Part shown: piece after piece, positions 8,101 through 16,430 of the stretch
Position numbering within the stretch: position 1 is the first letter of the stretch
Layout of the letters: each line of letters opens with the position of its first letter
NCBI GenBank assembly: GCA_913057235.1
Contig: CAJXNI010000024.1
Location: 1 to 43,276, forward strand
Direction of reading: 5' to 3'
DNA length: 43,276 nucleotides
Origin: an uncultured Bacteroidota bacterium
GTDB lineage: Bacteria; Bacteroidota; Bacteroidia; Flavobacteriales; Schleiferiaceae
Translations under genes and position numbers: made by a program
Notes under the pieces: generated by a model
What the model was told of the DNA's origin: nothing
Seen by the model: only the letters and a program-made list of their open reading frames with translations
The model's database searches: none

Positions 8101-9464
8101 TAGTACACATCATTACTGGCAAAGTATTTCACCTGATGTTTTTGCGCAAACCGTAAAAGTGTTTCATTCACTACCCGTTCTTCTTCCAAGCCATGGCGCA
8201 CCAGCTCTACGTAAAAGTCTTCCCCAAAATGCTCTTTGTACCACAAAAAAGCGGCTTCGGCCTGCTTTTCGCCTACGTTTAAAATTAAGCGCGGAATTTC
8301 ACCGTAGAGGTTACCTGTAGTAATAATCAGGTTTTCTTTGTACTGCAGCAACAGCTCCTTATCAATGCGTGGAACGTAGTAAAAACCATCTACAAAAGCC
8401 AGGGAGCTGAGCTTGGCCAGGTTGTGATACCCTTCTTTATTTTTGGCCAGAGCCACAATTTGGTAGCCGTTGTCTTTAGCCGACCGGTCCGCATGATCAC
8501 GGCACACATAAAACTCACAGCCTACAATGGGCTTTACCCCTTCGCGCAAAGCGGTTTGCACAAAGCTAAAGGCACCGTACAAGTTGGCGTGGTCGGTCAT
8601 GGCTACGGCCGGCATGTTGTTTTTTTTTGCTTTCGCGATGAGTCCGGGAATATCGCAGGTGGCCTGTAAAATGGAAAACTGGGTGTGCACATGCAGATGG
8701 GCAAAAGCCGTTTCCTGGGCTTCTTCCAGCGCCTCTTCATCTATGGTAATCTTGGCTTCATCGGCCTCAGCCAATTGCCGGGCCAGCTCTTTAAAGCTTT
8801 GCACTTTAAGGCCAATGGGGGCTACCTGAGAAGGGTTGGCTTGCTCAAAAGCCTGGCGCTCCTGCGCTGACCAGTTTAGCTGTTCATTGGTGAAAATATT
8901 TTTCCGGACCGCCTCAAAAAAGCAACGTGCGGTAGCTTCTACATCCGCGGCAGCGTTATGCGCTTCGGCAAACTTTGCCCCAAAGAGAATTTCATGCAAT
9001 TCTTCCAGTTTGGGCATTTTAAAGCCCGCCCCACGGCCTCCGGTAAGCTGGCAAAAATCACGGGTACCTTCTCCGGTGTCCAGCACAGGCTTGTCTTCCA
9101 GAATGTTTCCCTGCTCCAAACGAAGGTACTCACAGCCCAGAATATTATTGTCAAAAGCCAGATTATGCCCCACCAGAAATTGGGCTTTCTGCACCGCCTG
9201 ACTGAAATCAGCAATGGCTTCGGCCAGGGGTACGCCATATTTTTGAGCTACTGCTGTGGTAATGCCATGAACCTGCGCAGCATTAAAAGGAATATCAAAT
9301 CCTTCGGGTTGGATTACATGATTTTTGGCCTCTATTAATTGGCCTTTATCATCATGCAGTTGCCAAGCAATTTGCACTGCGCGAGGCCAATTGTCAAAAT
9401 CCGTTAAAGGGGCATTATCACGTAAAGGAAGGCCGGTAGTCTCGGTATCAAATATTAAAAACAC
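5157..9464 (-). CDS. dnaE: DNA polymerase III subunit alpha with N-terminal 3'-5' exonuclease
   Basis: A 1435-residue replicative polymerase. Residues 1-190 form a DnaQ-like DEDDh exonuclease: ExoI FDTETTG (Asp6, Glu8), ExoII VGHNLAFDNN (about 98-107) and ExoIII HNAAADVEAT (about 169-178). A linker leads to the PHP domain starting at HLHVHTQFS (about 256). The polymerase core has GPGRGSAAGS (about 619-628) and PDIDIDFDD (catalytic Asp661 and Asp663 region). An OB-fold region begins near FTIAGIIIEAKH in the last 200 residues. Proofreading is thus fused to synthesis, as is usual for Bacteroidota DnaE, whereas E. coli uses separate DnaQ. No intein is present. The start at 9464 puts MFLIFDTETTG right at the exonuclease start. 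Confidence 0.97.
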   Translation of the reverse strand: MFLIFDTETTGLPLRDNAPLTDFDNWPRAVQIAWQLHDDKGQLIEAKNHVIQPEGFDIPFNAAQVHGITTAVAQKYGVPLAEAIADFSQAVQKAQFLVGHNLAFDNNILGCEYLRLEQGNILEDKPVLDTGEGTRDFCQLTGGRGAGFKMPKLEELHEILFGAKFAEAHNAAADVEATARCFFEAVRKNIFTNEQLNWSAQERQAFEQANPSQVAPIGLKVQSFKELARQLAEADEAKITIDEEALEEAQETAFAHLHVHTQFSILQATCDIPGLIAKAKKNNMPAVAMTDHANLYGAFSFVQTALREGVKPIVGCEFYVCRDHADRSAKDNGYQIVALAKNKEGYHNLAKLSSLAFVDGFYYVPRIDKELLLQYKENLIITTGNLYGEIPRLILNVGEKQAEAAFLWYKEHFGEDFYVELVRHGLEEERVVNETLLRFAQKHQVKYFASNDVYYLEQENAEAHDILLCVKENEYKETPIGRGRGFRFGFANDEYYFKSGEEMKDLFKDLPEAITTVNEIVEKIESYELKRDVLLPAFEIPEQFKDPQDEVDNKKRGENNYLRHLTYEGAKKRYGEITEELKQRLDFELETIANTGYPGYFLIVQDFTSEARKMGVSVGPGRGSAAGSAVAYCIGITNVDPIKYDLLFERFLNPERVSLPDIDIDFDDEGRGKIIDWVVQKYGKNQVAQIITYGTMAAKSAIRDAGRVLQLPLSDTDRVAKLVPDTKLAKLFSWSEKELAQQLKGDSFQMGKQLLELAERPGKEADVVTQARVLEGSVRNTGIHACGVIITPDDITKFIPVATAKDADLLVTQFDNSVVEDAGMLKMDFLGLRNLSIIKDAITLIKERHGVEIDPDEIPLDDTKTLELFARGETLATFQFESPGMQKHLKALKPDKFADLIAMNALYRPGPMEYIPNFVARKHGMEEISYDLPDMEEYLAETYGITVYQEQVMLLSQKLAGFTKGEADVLRKAMGKKKRDVLDKMKPQFIDQGKERGHDPEKLEKIWKDWEAFAAYAFNKSHSTCYSVVAFHTGYLKAHYPAEYMASMLTHKMSDIKELTKYMEECRRMGIPVLGPDVNESDRTFTVNQNGEIRFGLSGMKGVGDNAVANIVEERKENGPYKSIFDLLSRIDLRSANRKTLENLALGGAFDGFENEHRAMYFYQSGDERTFLEQAIKYAQQLKAQKESSQQSLFGGSAETTLPEPDLPKVETWPRMLQLGKEKEVNGMYISSHPLDDFKYEIDYLCTHELRALEDLTKVSEFTIAGIIIEAKHLTSRQGKPFGIFTLEDYSDSFEFRLFGEDYLKFKPFLENNMLLFIKGFVNRYTPRWEGAQERIDAKIRSISLLPDVLEAQSKGLKLTVPLTEVLPNHIDTIDALIAKHTGKKRLELRIFDPEKKRVSVGMPLKGGQGINVSKEALDDFKALTFAKMELVAKA

Positions 9465-9730
9465 TGGTGCTGAGGGCTTTAAAAATTGCTGAATTCTTGG
9501 TGAAAATTAACCAATAAGACGGACGAAATGGGTCGGTGTTGATAAAAACTAGGACCTCAGCAGACCGCCTTACACAAAAGCCCTTTCAGTTAATGGTAAA
9601 ACAATTGGTAATGAAAGTATAACAGCCGCATTTCGAAATCTAAACCAAATTCCGCTATAACTCATCCACCCCTGAAAAGCAGTGACTTATGTGGTAGCTT
9701 AGTTCTCCTATAACAAGGAAAAACTACGCC

Positions 9731-11218
9731 ATGAAAAGATTTCTACTACTGTGTTTACTTTTTGCTGCCATTTCAATTAAAGCCAGCCACTTTACGGCCG
9801 GCTTTGTTACCTACCGCTATATTGGGGATTCTACCAATACTCCGGGTGAATATTTGGTAGAAGCCTACATCTACCGACATCAGTCTGATGTGGCTGTGGG
9901 AGGTAGCGCCTTTCCTGTACAAATAACCGGTTGTTCACTAAATACTTCATTGGCGCTACCAATAGTCCTTCCACCCGCAGCCCGTCAGCATCCAGTCTAC
10001 AGTAATCTGTGGACAATAAACAGTGATTTGGCTTGTACCGACACCACTACATTAAACAGCATGGCTATTTACCGCGGAACCATCATTTTATCGCCCTGTG
10101 CCAATTATACCTTTACACTTTCGGCTCCTTGTTGCCGCAACCTAGTGGATAATTATCAGCATGTCTCCAGTAACAGTAATTTACTGGTCAGAGCTACCCT
10201 CAATAACAGCAGGCGCGAAAACAGCCTGCCCAAACCCATTCATTCCCGCTATTTCCCAGAGTTGTGTGTGAATCAAAATGTTTTTATTGGTGGGTTTCAA
10301 CCCGATGAGGATCAAGACCCTAACTACGTTTTGCCAGATGTATTTACTACCGAAAATGGCCCAATGGCTTTTGACTCCGGATTTAGTCGGTACCAACCAC
10401 TACCCACCAATCCTTCTGCACCATTTGGTTATTATGTAGATTCTACCACTGGAGTAACCCAAGTGAGGCCTTCCGCCACAGGAATCTACGGCCTGGCATT
10501 TAAGTATACCGAAAGGCCTTTTGATACCGCTCGGGGCATCTTTTACACTGTGGGTTCCTACGAGATTGATATCGTAGCTGAAGTATATAACTTCTGCAGC
10601 CCCCAAGATACCTTGGGCCTGGAACTACGTTTTGCAAACCAACAAAAGCAGCAAACCGATAGCTGTGGAATAACCAGCTCTATTCTAAAAACCAGTCAAG
10701 CCATGCAGCCAGGTAGCATAGAGCCCGGTGCCACTGATTTCTCCGTTTTCAGCTTGCGCAGGCAAGCGCCTGAACCGGTAAGAAATGCAGAAATGCTGGA
10801 TGCCCACACCGTAAAAATCAATTACTTCTTTCCGCTTACCGCGAATGACACCATCCGCATTATTTCTAAAGTAGGTGCCGATGGCAACCGTGTGTTGAAT
10901 GCCTGTGGCTTTGACCAAAGTGAAGGAGATACCCTCTATCAGATTGTGGATGGCTGTGCTAGCGTGGCTTTGCCAGAACATCAAGCTTTAAATATTAGCG
11001 TGTACCCTAACCCAAGCAGAGGATTTTTACAATTAGCTAATAACAGCAAACAGAGCATCATGCAGATTAAGGTTTACAACCTACAAGGAATACCGCTTCT
11101 GGAAATAAACAATCCCAAAAACAGGGTAGACCTTAGTGCACTAGCTTCTGGAAGCTATATTCTAAGCTTAACATTGGAGAATGGACGAAGGGTGCAGAAA
11201 AAAATTAGCCTGCTTTAG
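9731..11218 (+). CDS. Secreted T9SS type A sorting domain-containing protein (paralog 1)
   Basis: A 495-residue secreted protein of unknown role. A signal peptide covers about residues 1-18, ending KAS. The mature start SHFTAGFVTYRYIGDS resembles the N-termini of large Bacteroidota surface proteins that begin ASH-x-GG-x-TYR. Many Cys residues suggest an extracellular fold. The last 75 or so residues, starting VYPNPSRGFLQL and ending VQKKISLL, are a type A C-terminal sorting domain, so it should cross the outer membrane by the type IX system and be anchored or released. It is followed 89 bases later by a paralog with the same architecture. A surface or adhesion role is possible but not shown. 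Confidence 0.88.
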   Translation: MKRFLLLCLLFAAISIKASHFTAGFVTYRYIGDSTNTPGEYLVEAYIYRHQSDVAVGGSAFPVQITGCSLNTSLALPIVLPPAARQHPVYSNLWTINSDLACTDTTTLNSMAIYRGTIILSPCANYTFTLSAPCCRNLVDNYQHVSSNSNLLVRATLNNSRRENSLPKPIHSRYFPELCVNQNVFIGGFQPDEDQDPNYVLPDVFTTENGPMAFDSGFSRYQPLPTNPSAPFGYYVDSTTGVTQVRPSATGIYGLAFKYTERPFDTARGIFYTVGSYEIDIVAEVYNFCSPQDTLGLELRFANQQKQQTDSCGITSSILKTSQAMQPGSIEPGATDFSVFSLRRQAPEPVRNAEMLDAHTVKINYFFPLTANDTIRIISKVGADGNRVLNACGFDQSEGDTLYQIVDGCASVALPEHQALNISVYPNPSRGFLQLANNSKQSIMQIKVYNLQGIPLLEINNPKNRVDLSALASGSYILSLTLENGRRVQKKISLL

Positions 11219-11307
11219 GCCCAGACAGATCAAAGTTAAGCGCGTCAGAAATTAGCCTTAAGGCACATAACTAAAGACGATCACTACAAACTTAAAAACC
11301 AGTATTT

Positions 11308-12789
11308 ATGAGATCTATTTTCACCCTTTGTTTTTTAGTGGCCCTTAGCACTAGTCAGTTAGTGGCCAGTCACTGGGCTGGGGGCCATATCACCTACCGC
11401 TACATCGGTGATTCTACCAACGTTTCTGGAGAGTATTTGGTAGAGGTTACAATTTATCAGAGTGCTTGGGGCATTGGGCCAGTTTCCCTCAATAGCATTC
11501 CACTTACTATTGAGGGCTGCAATGAGAGCGTTCAGTTAAACCCCAACCTATCAATGCTTTTACCTCCAGCTAATCGGCAGTATTTCTTAGATTCAACTGC
11601 TTGGCAAGTAGACTCAAGTCTGCATTGTATCAATGGCATTTATGAATATGTCATGCACCGGTATAGAGGCACGGTTATTTTAAATACCAATTGCTCCGAT
11701 TATCTTTTCTCCTTGGATTTTAGTTGCTGCGGTGACCGATTTGTAAATGGGGAAATTAGGAACCTGTACCTAGAAGCCCGTTTAGATAATCTACAGCGTG
11801 AAAATAGCTTACCTAAACCAAAGGATGAATTGTTTCTAGTTAGTAGGTGTACCAATAAGCTCACCAGCATAGGAGGGTTCCATGATGATGAAGATGGCGA
11901 TTATAATTTGGTAACGGCAAAGCCTAACCCTAATATCTTCGCAGCACCATTTACTGCTTACAATCCTTTTGATAGTAATGCTATTCAGCCGTTTACTATT
12001 GACAGTATTACCGGTAGAACGGAGTTTGTTGCCACTGAGGCTGGAGAATATGCTTTATCCATAAGCTATACAGATTTCGAAAGAAATCCAAATACTAATT
12101 CGTTAGTAGAACAAGGGTCTTACTTGTTTCTTGTGCCGGTTAAAATTGGTGATACGTGCAAGAATAGCGTTAGTTATGGACCTGAACTCACTATGACCAA
12201 CGGAAATAAAATGCAAACGGATAGCTGCGGTTTGAACTACACACTACTCCGGAGTAATTTAGGTATAGCCCAAGGGTCGGTAGACACCAATGCTACAGAT
12301 TTCTCCGTATTCAGCTTTCGCAGGCAAGCCCCAGAGCCCGTGCGCAGCGTGGAGGTAGTAGACCCCTACACGCTTAAAATCAACTACTTCTTTCCGCTTA
12401 CCGCGAATGACACCATCCGCATTATCTCCAAAATTGGTGCCGATGGCAACCGTGTGTTGAATGCCTGTGGTTTTGACCAAAGTGAAGGAGATACCCTTTA
12501 TCAGATTGTGGCTGGCTGTGCTAACGTGGCTTTGCCAGAGCAGGACCCTTATATTCTAACACTCTACCCCAATCCCAGTAATGGCTGGGTGCAAGTGGAG
12601 GCCGGGGCGCAGCCTAATACCTTTGCCTTGGAAATCAGAAATAGCCAAGGGCAAAAGGTGCTGGTGCGCAATAACTATAAAGGTGAAAAACTGGATTTAA
12701 GCACGTTAAGCAGCGGGCTTTACTGGATTAGCGCCTACGGAACCAAAGGCCTGATGGGCACCCAAAAACTACTCCTACAGTCTAAATAA
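11308..12789 (+). CDS. Secreted T9SS type A sorting domain-containing protein (paralog 2)
   Basis: A 493-residue paralog of the preceding gene. A signal peptide is followed by SHWAGGHITYRYIGDS, then Cys-rich regions matching paralog 1 in order (RENSLPKP, GGFxxDED, SVFSxRRQAPEPVR). The sorting domain starts LYPNPSNGWVQVEA and ends with KLLLQSK. Overall similarity is moderate. However, a block of about 45 residues, from NYFFPLTANDTIRIISK to the VALPE before the sorting domain, is nearly identical even at silent bases. Function is unknown. Tandem duplication followed by local sequence exchange is inferred. Confidence 0.88.
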   Translation: MRSIFTLCFLVALSTSQLVASHWAGGHITYRYIGDSTNVSGEYLVEVTIYQSAWGIGPVSLNSIPLTIEGCNESVQLNPNLSMLLPPANRQYFLDSTAWQVDSSLHCINGIYEYVMHRYRGTVILNTNCSDYLFSLDFSCCGDRFVNGEIRNLYLEARLDNLQRENSLPKPKDELFLVSRCTNKLTSIGGFHDDEDGDYNLVTAKPNPNIFAAPFTAYNPFDSNAIQPFTIDSITGRTEFVATEAGEYALSISYTDFERNPNTNSLVEQGSYLFLVPVKIGDTCKNSVSYGPELTMTNGNKMQTDSCGLNYTLLRSNLGIAQGSVDTNATDFSVFSFRRQAPEPVRSVEVVDPYTLKINYFFPLTANDTIRIISKIGADGNRVLNACGFDQSEGDTLYQIVAGCANVALPEQDPYILTLYPNPSNGWVQVEAGAQPNTFALEIRNSQGQKVLVRNNYKGEKLDLSTLSSGLYWISAYGTKGLMGTQKLLLQSK

Positions 12790-12851
12790 AGACCAAAGGC
12801 TTTACTCAGGCTTTTGAAAAAATTGTGGCCCCGGAAATGGTGATTTAATAC

Positions 12852-12872
12852 TTTGTGTATTTTTAACACTTA
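12852..12872. promoter_or_regulatory. 21-bp palindrome upstream of glgE (putative operator)
   Basis: TTTGTGTA-TTTTT-AACACTTA is centred 28 bases before the glgE start. It matches the palindromes at 18651-18671 and 26815-26835 in length, 5-base centre and GTGT...ACAC core. The left outer bases and one core base differ. No separate TAnnTTTG box is visible, so the site may overlap the promoter or the transcribed leader. Confidence 0.5.
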
Positions 12873-12889
12873 TTAAATCAACTATCCGC

Positions 12890-14809
12890 ATGCCCAATTT
12901 CCCCAAGAACGGCCGCAGCCGAGTATTACTCTCTGAAATAAGCCCCCTTATAGACCATGGCCGCTATCCTGTAAAAAGGTTGGTGCAAGAACCTTTAGTG
13001 GTAAAAGCTTGCCTGGTGGCCGATGGTCACGATGTAATTCAAGGCGCCTTGGCCTATCGCCTTAAAGGCCAAAAAAAATGGAACTACACCCCCTTGAAAG
13101 CTATAGGAAACGACCGTTACCAAGCTCAATTTACCCCTAAAAAGGCAGGCGCTTACGAGTATAAAATTGAAGCTTGGATGGATTATGCGCTAACCTGGCA
13201 CCACGGCTTGGTTAAAAAACAAGAAGACGGGCAAAATGTAGAAGTACAGCTGCAGGATGGCGCTCCTTTTTTTGAATACCTTCTAAAACAAAAAGTAAGC
13301 TGGGCCCAGGATTTCCTCAAGGCTTTGGAAAAAAAGAATTTTGATAAAGCACTGGCACTAGCCCTAAAGCCTGAAACCACCGAAGCCTTTAAAATACACC
13401 CCGCCAAAACCTTTAAAACGGAAAGCGCCATTTTCCCACTTTGGTGCGATGGCGCCAAGGCAGGTTTTAGCAGTTGGTACGAGTTTTTTCCGCGCTCAGC
13501 GGGCCGCAACGGCCAACACGGTACATTTAAGGATGTGGAGGCGCTTCTGCCCAGAGTGGCCCAATTGGGCTTTGATGTGCTCTACCTGCCGCCCGTGCAT
13601 CCCATTGGCGAGGTAAATCGTAAGGGCAAAAATAACAGCACCACGGCTGCAGCTGATGACGTGGGCTCGCCCTGGGGCATTGGCTCTAAAAAAGGGGGGC
13701 ACAAAAGCATTCATCCGCAGTTAGGCTCGCTGGCCGATTATAAAAAACTAATAAAAACCGCCCGAAAAGACTATTGTATTGAGCTGGCGTTGGATCTGGC
13801 CTTTCAATGCGCGCCTGACCACCCCTGGGTAAAAAAACACCCGCAATGGTTTAAATGGCGCAGTGATGGTACCGTGCAGTATGCCGAAAACCCACCCAAA
13901 AAATATCAGGATATTTTACCCATCTACTTTGAAACCGATGACTGGCAAAATCTGTGGAGTGAACTCTTAGCGGTGATTCAACACTGGGTAGATTGCGGCA
14001 TTCAAATTTTTCGGGTAGACAACCCCCACACCAAGTCCATTAATTTTTGGGAGTGGGCTATTGCCGAAATTCATAAAAACCACCCGGAAGTAATCTTTTT
14101 GGCCGAGGCCTTTACCAAACCCGCTTTAATGCATCAATTGGCCAAAGCCGGTTTTAATCAAAGTTACACCTATTTCACCTGGCGCAATTTCCGCCACGAG
14201 CTGATGGAATACATGGAGGAACTTACAAACGGACCGGGAGCCGAATATTTCCGCCCTAATTTTTGGCCCAACACCCCTGATATCAATCCCTATGCTTTGC
14301 AAAGTGGCAACGAAAGCCTCTACCTCATCCGTTTATTTTTAGCCGCTACCCTAAGCAGCAATTACGGGGTGTATGGCCCGGTGTATGAGCTGCGCGATCA
14401 CGCAGCCCTTCCTGGTAAGGAAGAATACGCTAATTCTGAAAAGTATGAGCTACGGCAATGGGATTGGGAAGCAGAGAACAAAATCACCTGGCTCATGAAG
14501 ATTCTCAATCAAGCGCGGAAAGAAAATGCAGCCTTACAACAAACCAAAAACTACCAAAGCCTGGGCTTAGAAAACCAGGCCCTGTTTGCCTATCACAAGT
14601 GGCAGGGAGATAATCAGGTGTTGATGGTTTGCAGTCTGGATCCTTACCAAGAGCAAGAAGGTTGGGTGCAGCTACCCGAAAACTTACGTAGGCAAGCGCT
14701 CACCCTGCACGACTTGGTGAGCGGGGCCACCTACCACTGGCAGGAAGAATGGAATTACGTAAAATTGAATCCGGCTCTGCCTTTTCACCTTCTAAAAATT
14801 GAAGCTTAA
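12890..14809 (+). CDS. glgE: Alpha-1,4-glucan:maltose-1-phosphate maltosyltransferase
   Basis: A 639-residue GH13 enzyme that transfers maltosyl units from alpha-maltose-1-phosphate to the end of a growing alpha-1,4-glucan. The N-terminal beta-sandwich domain (about 8-120) starts RSRVLLSEISPLIDHGRYPVKR, typical of GlgE. The barrel has WYEFFPRSAG, LPPVHPIG and the nucleophile motif FRVDNPHTK with Asp377. The acid/base Glu406 is in FLAEAFT, and the 29-residue spacing matches characterised GlgE enzymes. The maltokinase gene begins one base after its stop, and glgB follows that, so product formation and branching are co-expressed. The 21-bp palindrome just upstream is a likely control site. Confidence 0.95.
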   Translation: MPNFPKNGRSRVLLSEISPLIDHGRYPVKRLVQEPLVVKACLVADGHDVIQGALAYRLKGQKKWNYTPLKAIGNDRYQAQFTPKKAGAYEYKIEAWMDYALTWHHGLVKKQEDGQNVEVQLQDGAPFFEYLLKQKVSWAQDFLKALEKKNFDKALALALKPETTEAFKIHPAKTFKTESAIFPLWCDGAKAGFSSWYEFFPRSAGRNGQHGTFKDVEALLPRVAQLGFDVLYLPPVHPIGEVNRKGKNNSTTAAADDVGSPWGIGSKKGGHKSIHPQLGSLADYKKLIKTARKDYCIELALDLAFQCAPDHPWVKKHPQWFKWRSDGTVQYAENPPKKYQDILPIYFETDDWQNLWSELLAVIQHWVDCGIQIFRVDNPHTKSINFWEWAIAEIHKNHPEVIFLAEAFTKPALMHQLAKAGFNQSYTYFTWRNFRHELMEYMEELTNGPGAEYFRPNFWPNTPDINPYALQSGNESLYLIRLFLAATLSSNYGVYGPVYELRDHAALPGKEEYANSEKYELRQWDWEAENKITWLMKILNQARKENAALQQTKNYQSLGLENQALFAYHKWQGDNQVLMVCSLDPYQEQEGWVQLPENLRRQALTLHDLVSGATYHWQEEWNYVKLNPALPFHLLKIEA

Positions 14810-14810
14810 G

Positions 14811-16430
14811 ATGCCGGCCTTTCAAACCCACGAGAGCTGGACAGAGCTGGCTGAGCACAGTTCACTCTTTAAACATCTATGCGAAGAAGTACTGCCCGAG
14901 TATTTATTTCAATGCCGTTGGTTTGGCGGTAAGGCCGGACACATTTTGCAAGTAAGTATTGAAGATGTGGTACACCTGCAAGATGATTTCAGGCATTACT
15001 ACCTTTTGGTGGTAGAGGTCTTTTTCAAAGAAAGTTTTGCGCACCACTACCTTCTACCCCTGGCCCTAAAGCCGGCTAAAGAGCCCGTGCCAGAGCACGC
15101 CCTACTGGTAAACCTTCAACTTCCTAATGGCCATTTCCAACTTATAGACGCGGTGTACGACCAAGGCTTTCACCGGGCGCTTTACCATCAATTTCACAGC
15201 AACAATCAGGTGAAAACAGGTGCCAATTGTCTGTATTTTAAAGCCCAGGAACCACTCTTACCTCAGGAAGAATTTCACTCTCAATTGCTGAACGCTGAGC
15301 AAAGCAACAGCACGCTTATTTTACAAGAAGCCTATTTTTTAAAGCTATTTCGTAGACTTTTCAGAGATAAGAACCCTGATTTTGAAATCAATGAGTTTTT
15401 AGCACAACAGTCAATTTTTAAAAACTACCCCACTTTGGCTGGCCTCATTTGGCTTCGTACCAGCAGTGGTTTTGAAATTTCGCTGGGGCTCATGCAAAAA
15501 AAGGTGCCCAACCAAGGCGATGCCTGGAATTGGATGCTAGGCGAGTTAAAAAGTTATTTTACCACTGCAGGCCATGAGGCTACTCAAGATTTTAACCCCG
15601 AAGATAGTTTTATTAAACCACTAAAGTTTGAGGCTTTACCCGCAGGCTTGCAACAGAATCCCGGGCAACGCTTTTTCAAACAAATCCAGAAACTAGCTCA
15701 ACGCACAGCCGAAATGCATTTGGCCTTAGCCGCAGAAAGGCGTGATCGCAATTTTAATCCCATTGCCTACAACAGTGATTTTACGGTATGGCTTAAGAAC
15801 CGTTTGATTTACCAATTTGAAGCGCGCTACAACCTCTTGGCTAAAAAGAAAGCCAGCCTGCCCCAGCAGGCTCAGGCTATGGCCGATGAAGTGATAGCGC
15901 AAAAAGATTTCATTATCAATTTCATCTTAGGCTTTGATGAGGAAACCCTTCAGAGCTCGCGCATTCGTATTCATGGCGATTACCACCTGGGCCAGATCTT
16001 AATACAGAATGATGACTTTTACATCCTGGATTTTGAAGGGGAGCCTGAAAGTACCATCCGCGATAGAAAGGTGAAACAAAGTCCTTTGAAAGACGTGGCC
16101 GGTCTTTTCCGGTCTTTCCATTATGCGCTGTTTGCCACCTTATTTAATGAACAAGAAGACTACCCAAATACCCAACAACTTAGTGAGGCTAAGGCCCTCT
16201 ACCGCAGCATGGTGGGCGTGTTTATGCGACAGTACCGCCAAATTGCCTTTAACCACAATTTAGACATTGGCTACCACAAAGAAATCAATTATCTGCTGCA
16301 TTACTTTTTATTGGAAAAGGCCATTTATGAATTGGGCTATGAGTTAAACGGCCGCCCCGGTTGGGCTATCATTCCCTTGCGGGGAATTATTGAAATCATC
16401 AAGGAAATAAAGGAACATGAGCAAGCATAA
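14811..16430 (+). CDS. mak: Maltokinase (Pep2/Mak-like)
   Basis: A 539-residue kinase that should use ATP to make maltose-1-phosphate, the GlgE substrate. The N-terminal cap contains EYLFQCRWFGGKAG, a hallmark of maltokinases and of the TreS-linked kinase domain. The kinase core carries IRIHGDYHLGQIL (catalytic loop) and FYILDFEGEPE (metal-binding DFEGEP). RKVKQSPLKDVAGLFRSF follows, as in Mak proteins. ATG 14811, one base after the glgE stop, is preferred over the in-frame TTG at 14799, which lies inside glgE. In many Bacteroidota this domain is fused to TreS; here it is free-standing. No trehalose synthase is encoded in the window. Confidence 0.92.
   Translation: MPAFQTHESWTELAEHSSLFKHLCEEVLPEYLFQCRWFGGKAGHILQVSIEDVVHLQDDFRHYYLLVVEVFFKESFAHHYLLPLALKPAKEPVPEHALLVNLQLPNGHFQLIDAVYDQGFHRALYHQFHSNNQVKTGANCLYFKAQEPLLPQEEFHSQLLNAEQSNSTLILQEAYFLKLFRRLFRDKNPDFEINEFLAQQSIFKNYPTLAGLIWLRTSSGFEISLGLMQKKVPNQGDAWNWMLGELKSYFTTAGHEATQDFNPEDSFIKPLKFEALPAGLQQNPGQRFFKQIQKLAQRTAEMHLALAAERRDRNFNPIAYNSDFTVWLKNRLIYQFEARYNLLAKKKASLPQQAQAMADEVIAQKDFIINFILGFDEETLQSSRIRIHGDYHLGQILIQNDDFYILDFEGEPESTIRDRKVKQSPLKDVAGLFRSFHYALFATLFNEQEDYPNTQQLSEAKALYRSMVGVFMRQYRQIAFNHNLDIGYHKEINYLLHYFLLEKAIYELGYELNGRPGWAIIPLRGIIEIIKEIKEHEQA

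Noticed and set aside
8424-9338. Several long ORFs opposite dnaE
   Set aside because: They run antisense to conserved polymerase and exonuclease motifs and have no family signatures; typical shadow frames of a long GC-balanced gene.
14799-14810. TTG start for the maltokinase inside glgE
   Set aside because: An ATG at 14811 directly after the glgE stop gives a natural start, and the extra four residues are not family-like.
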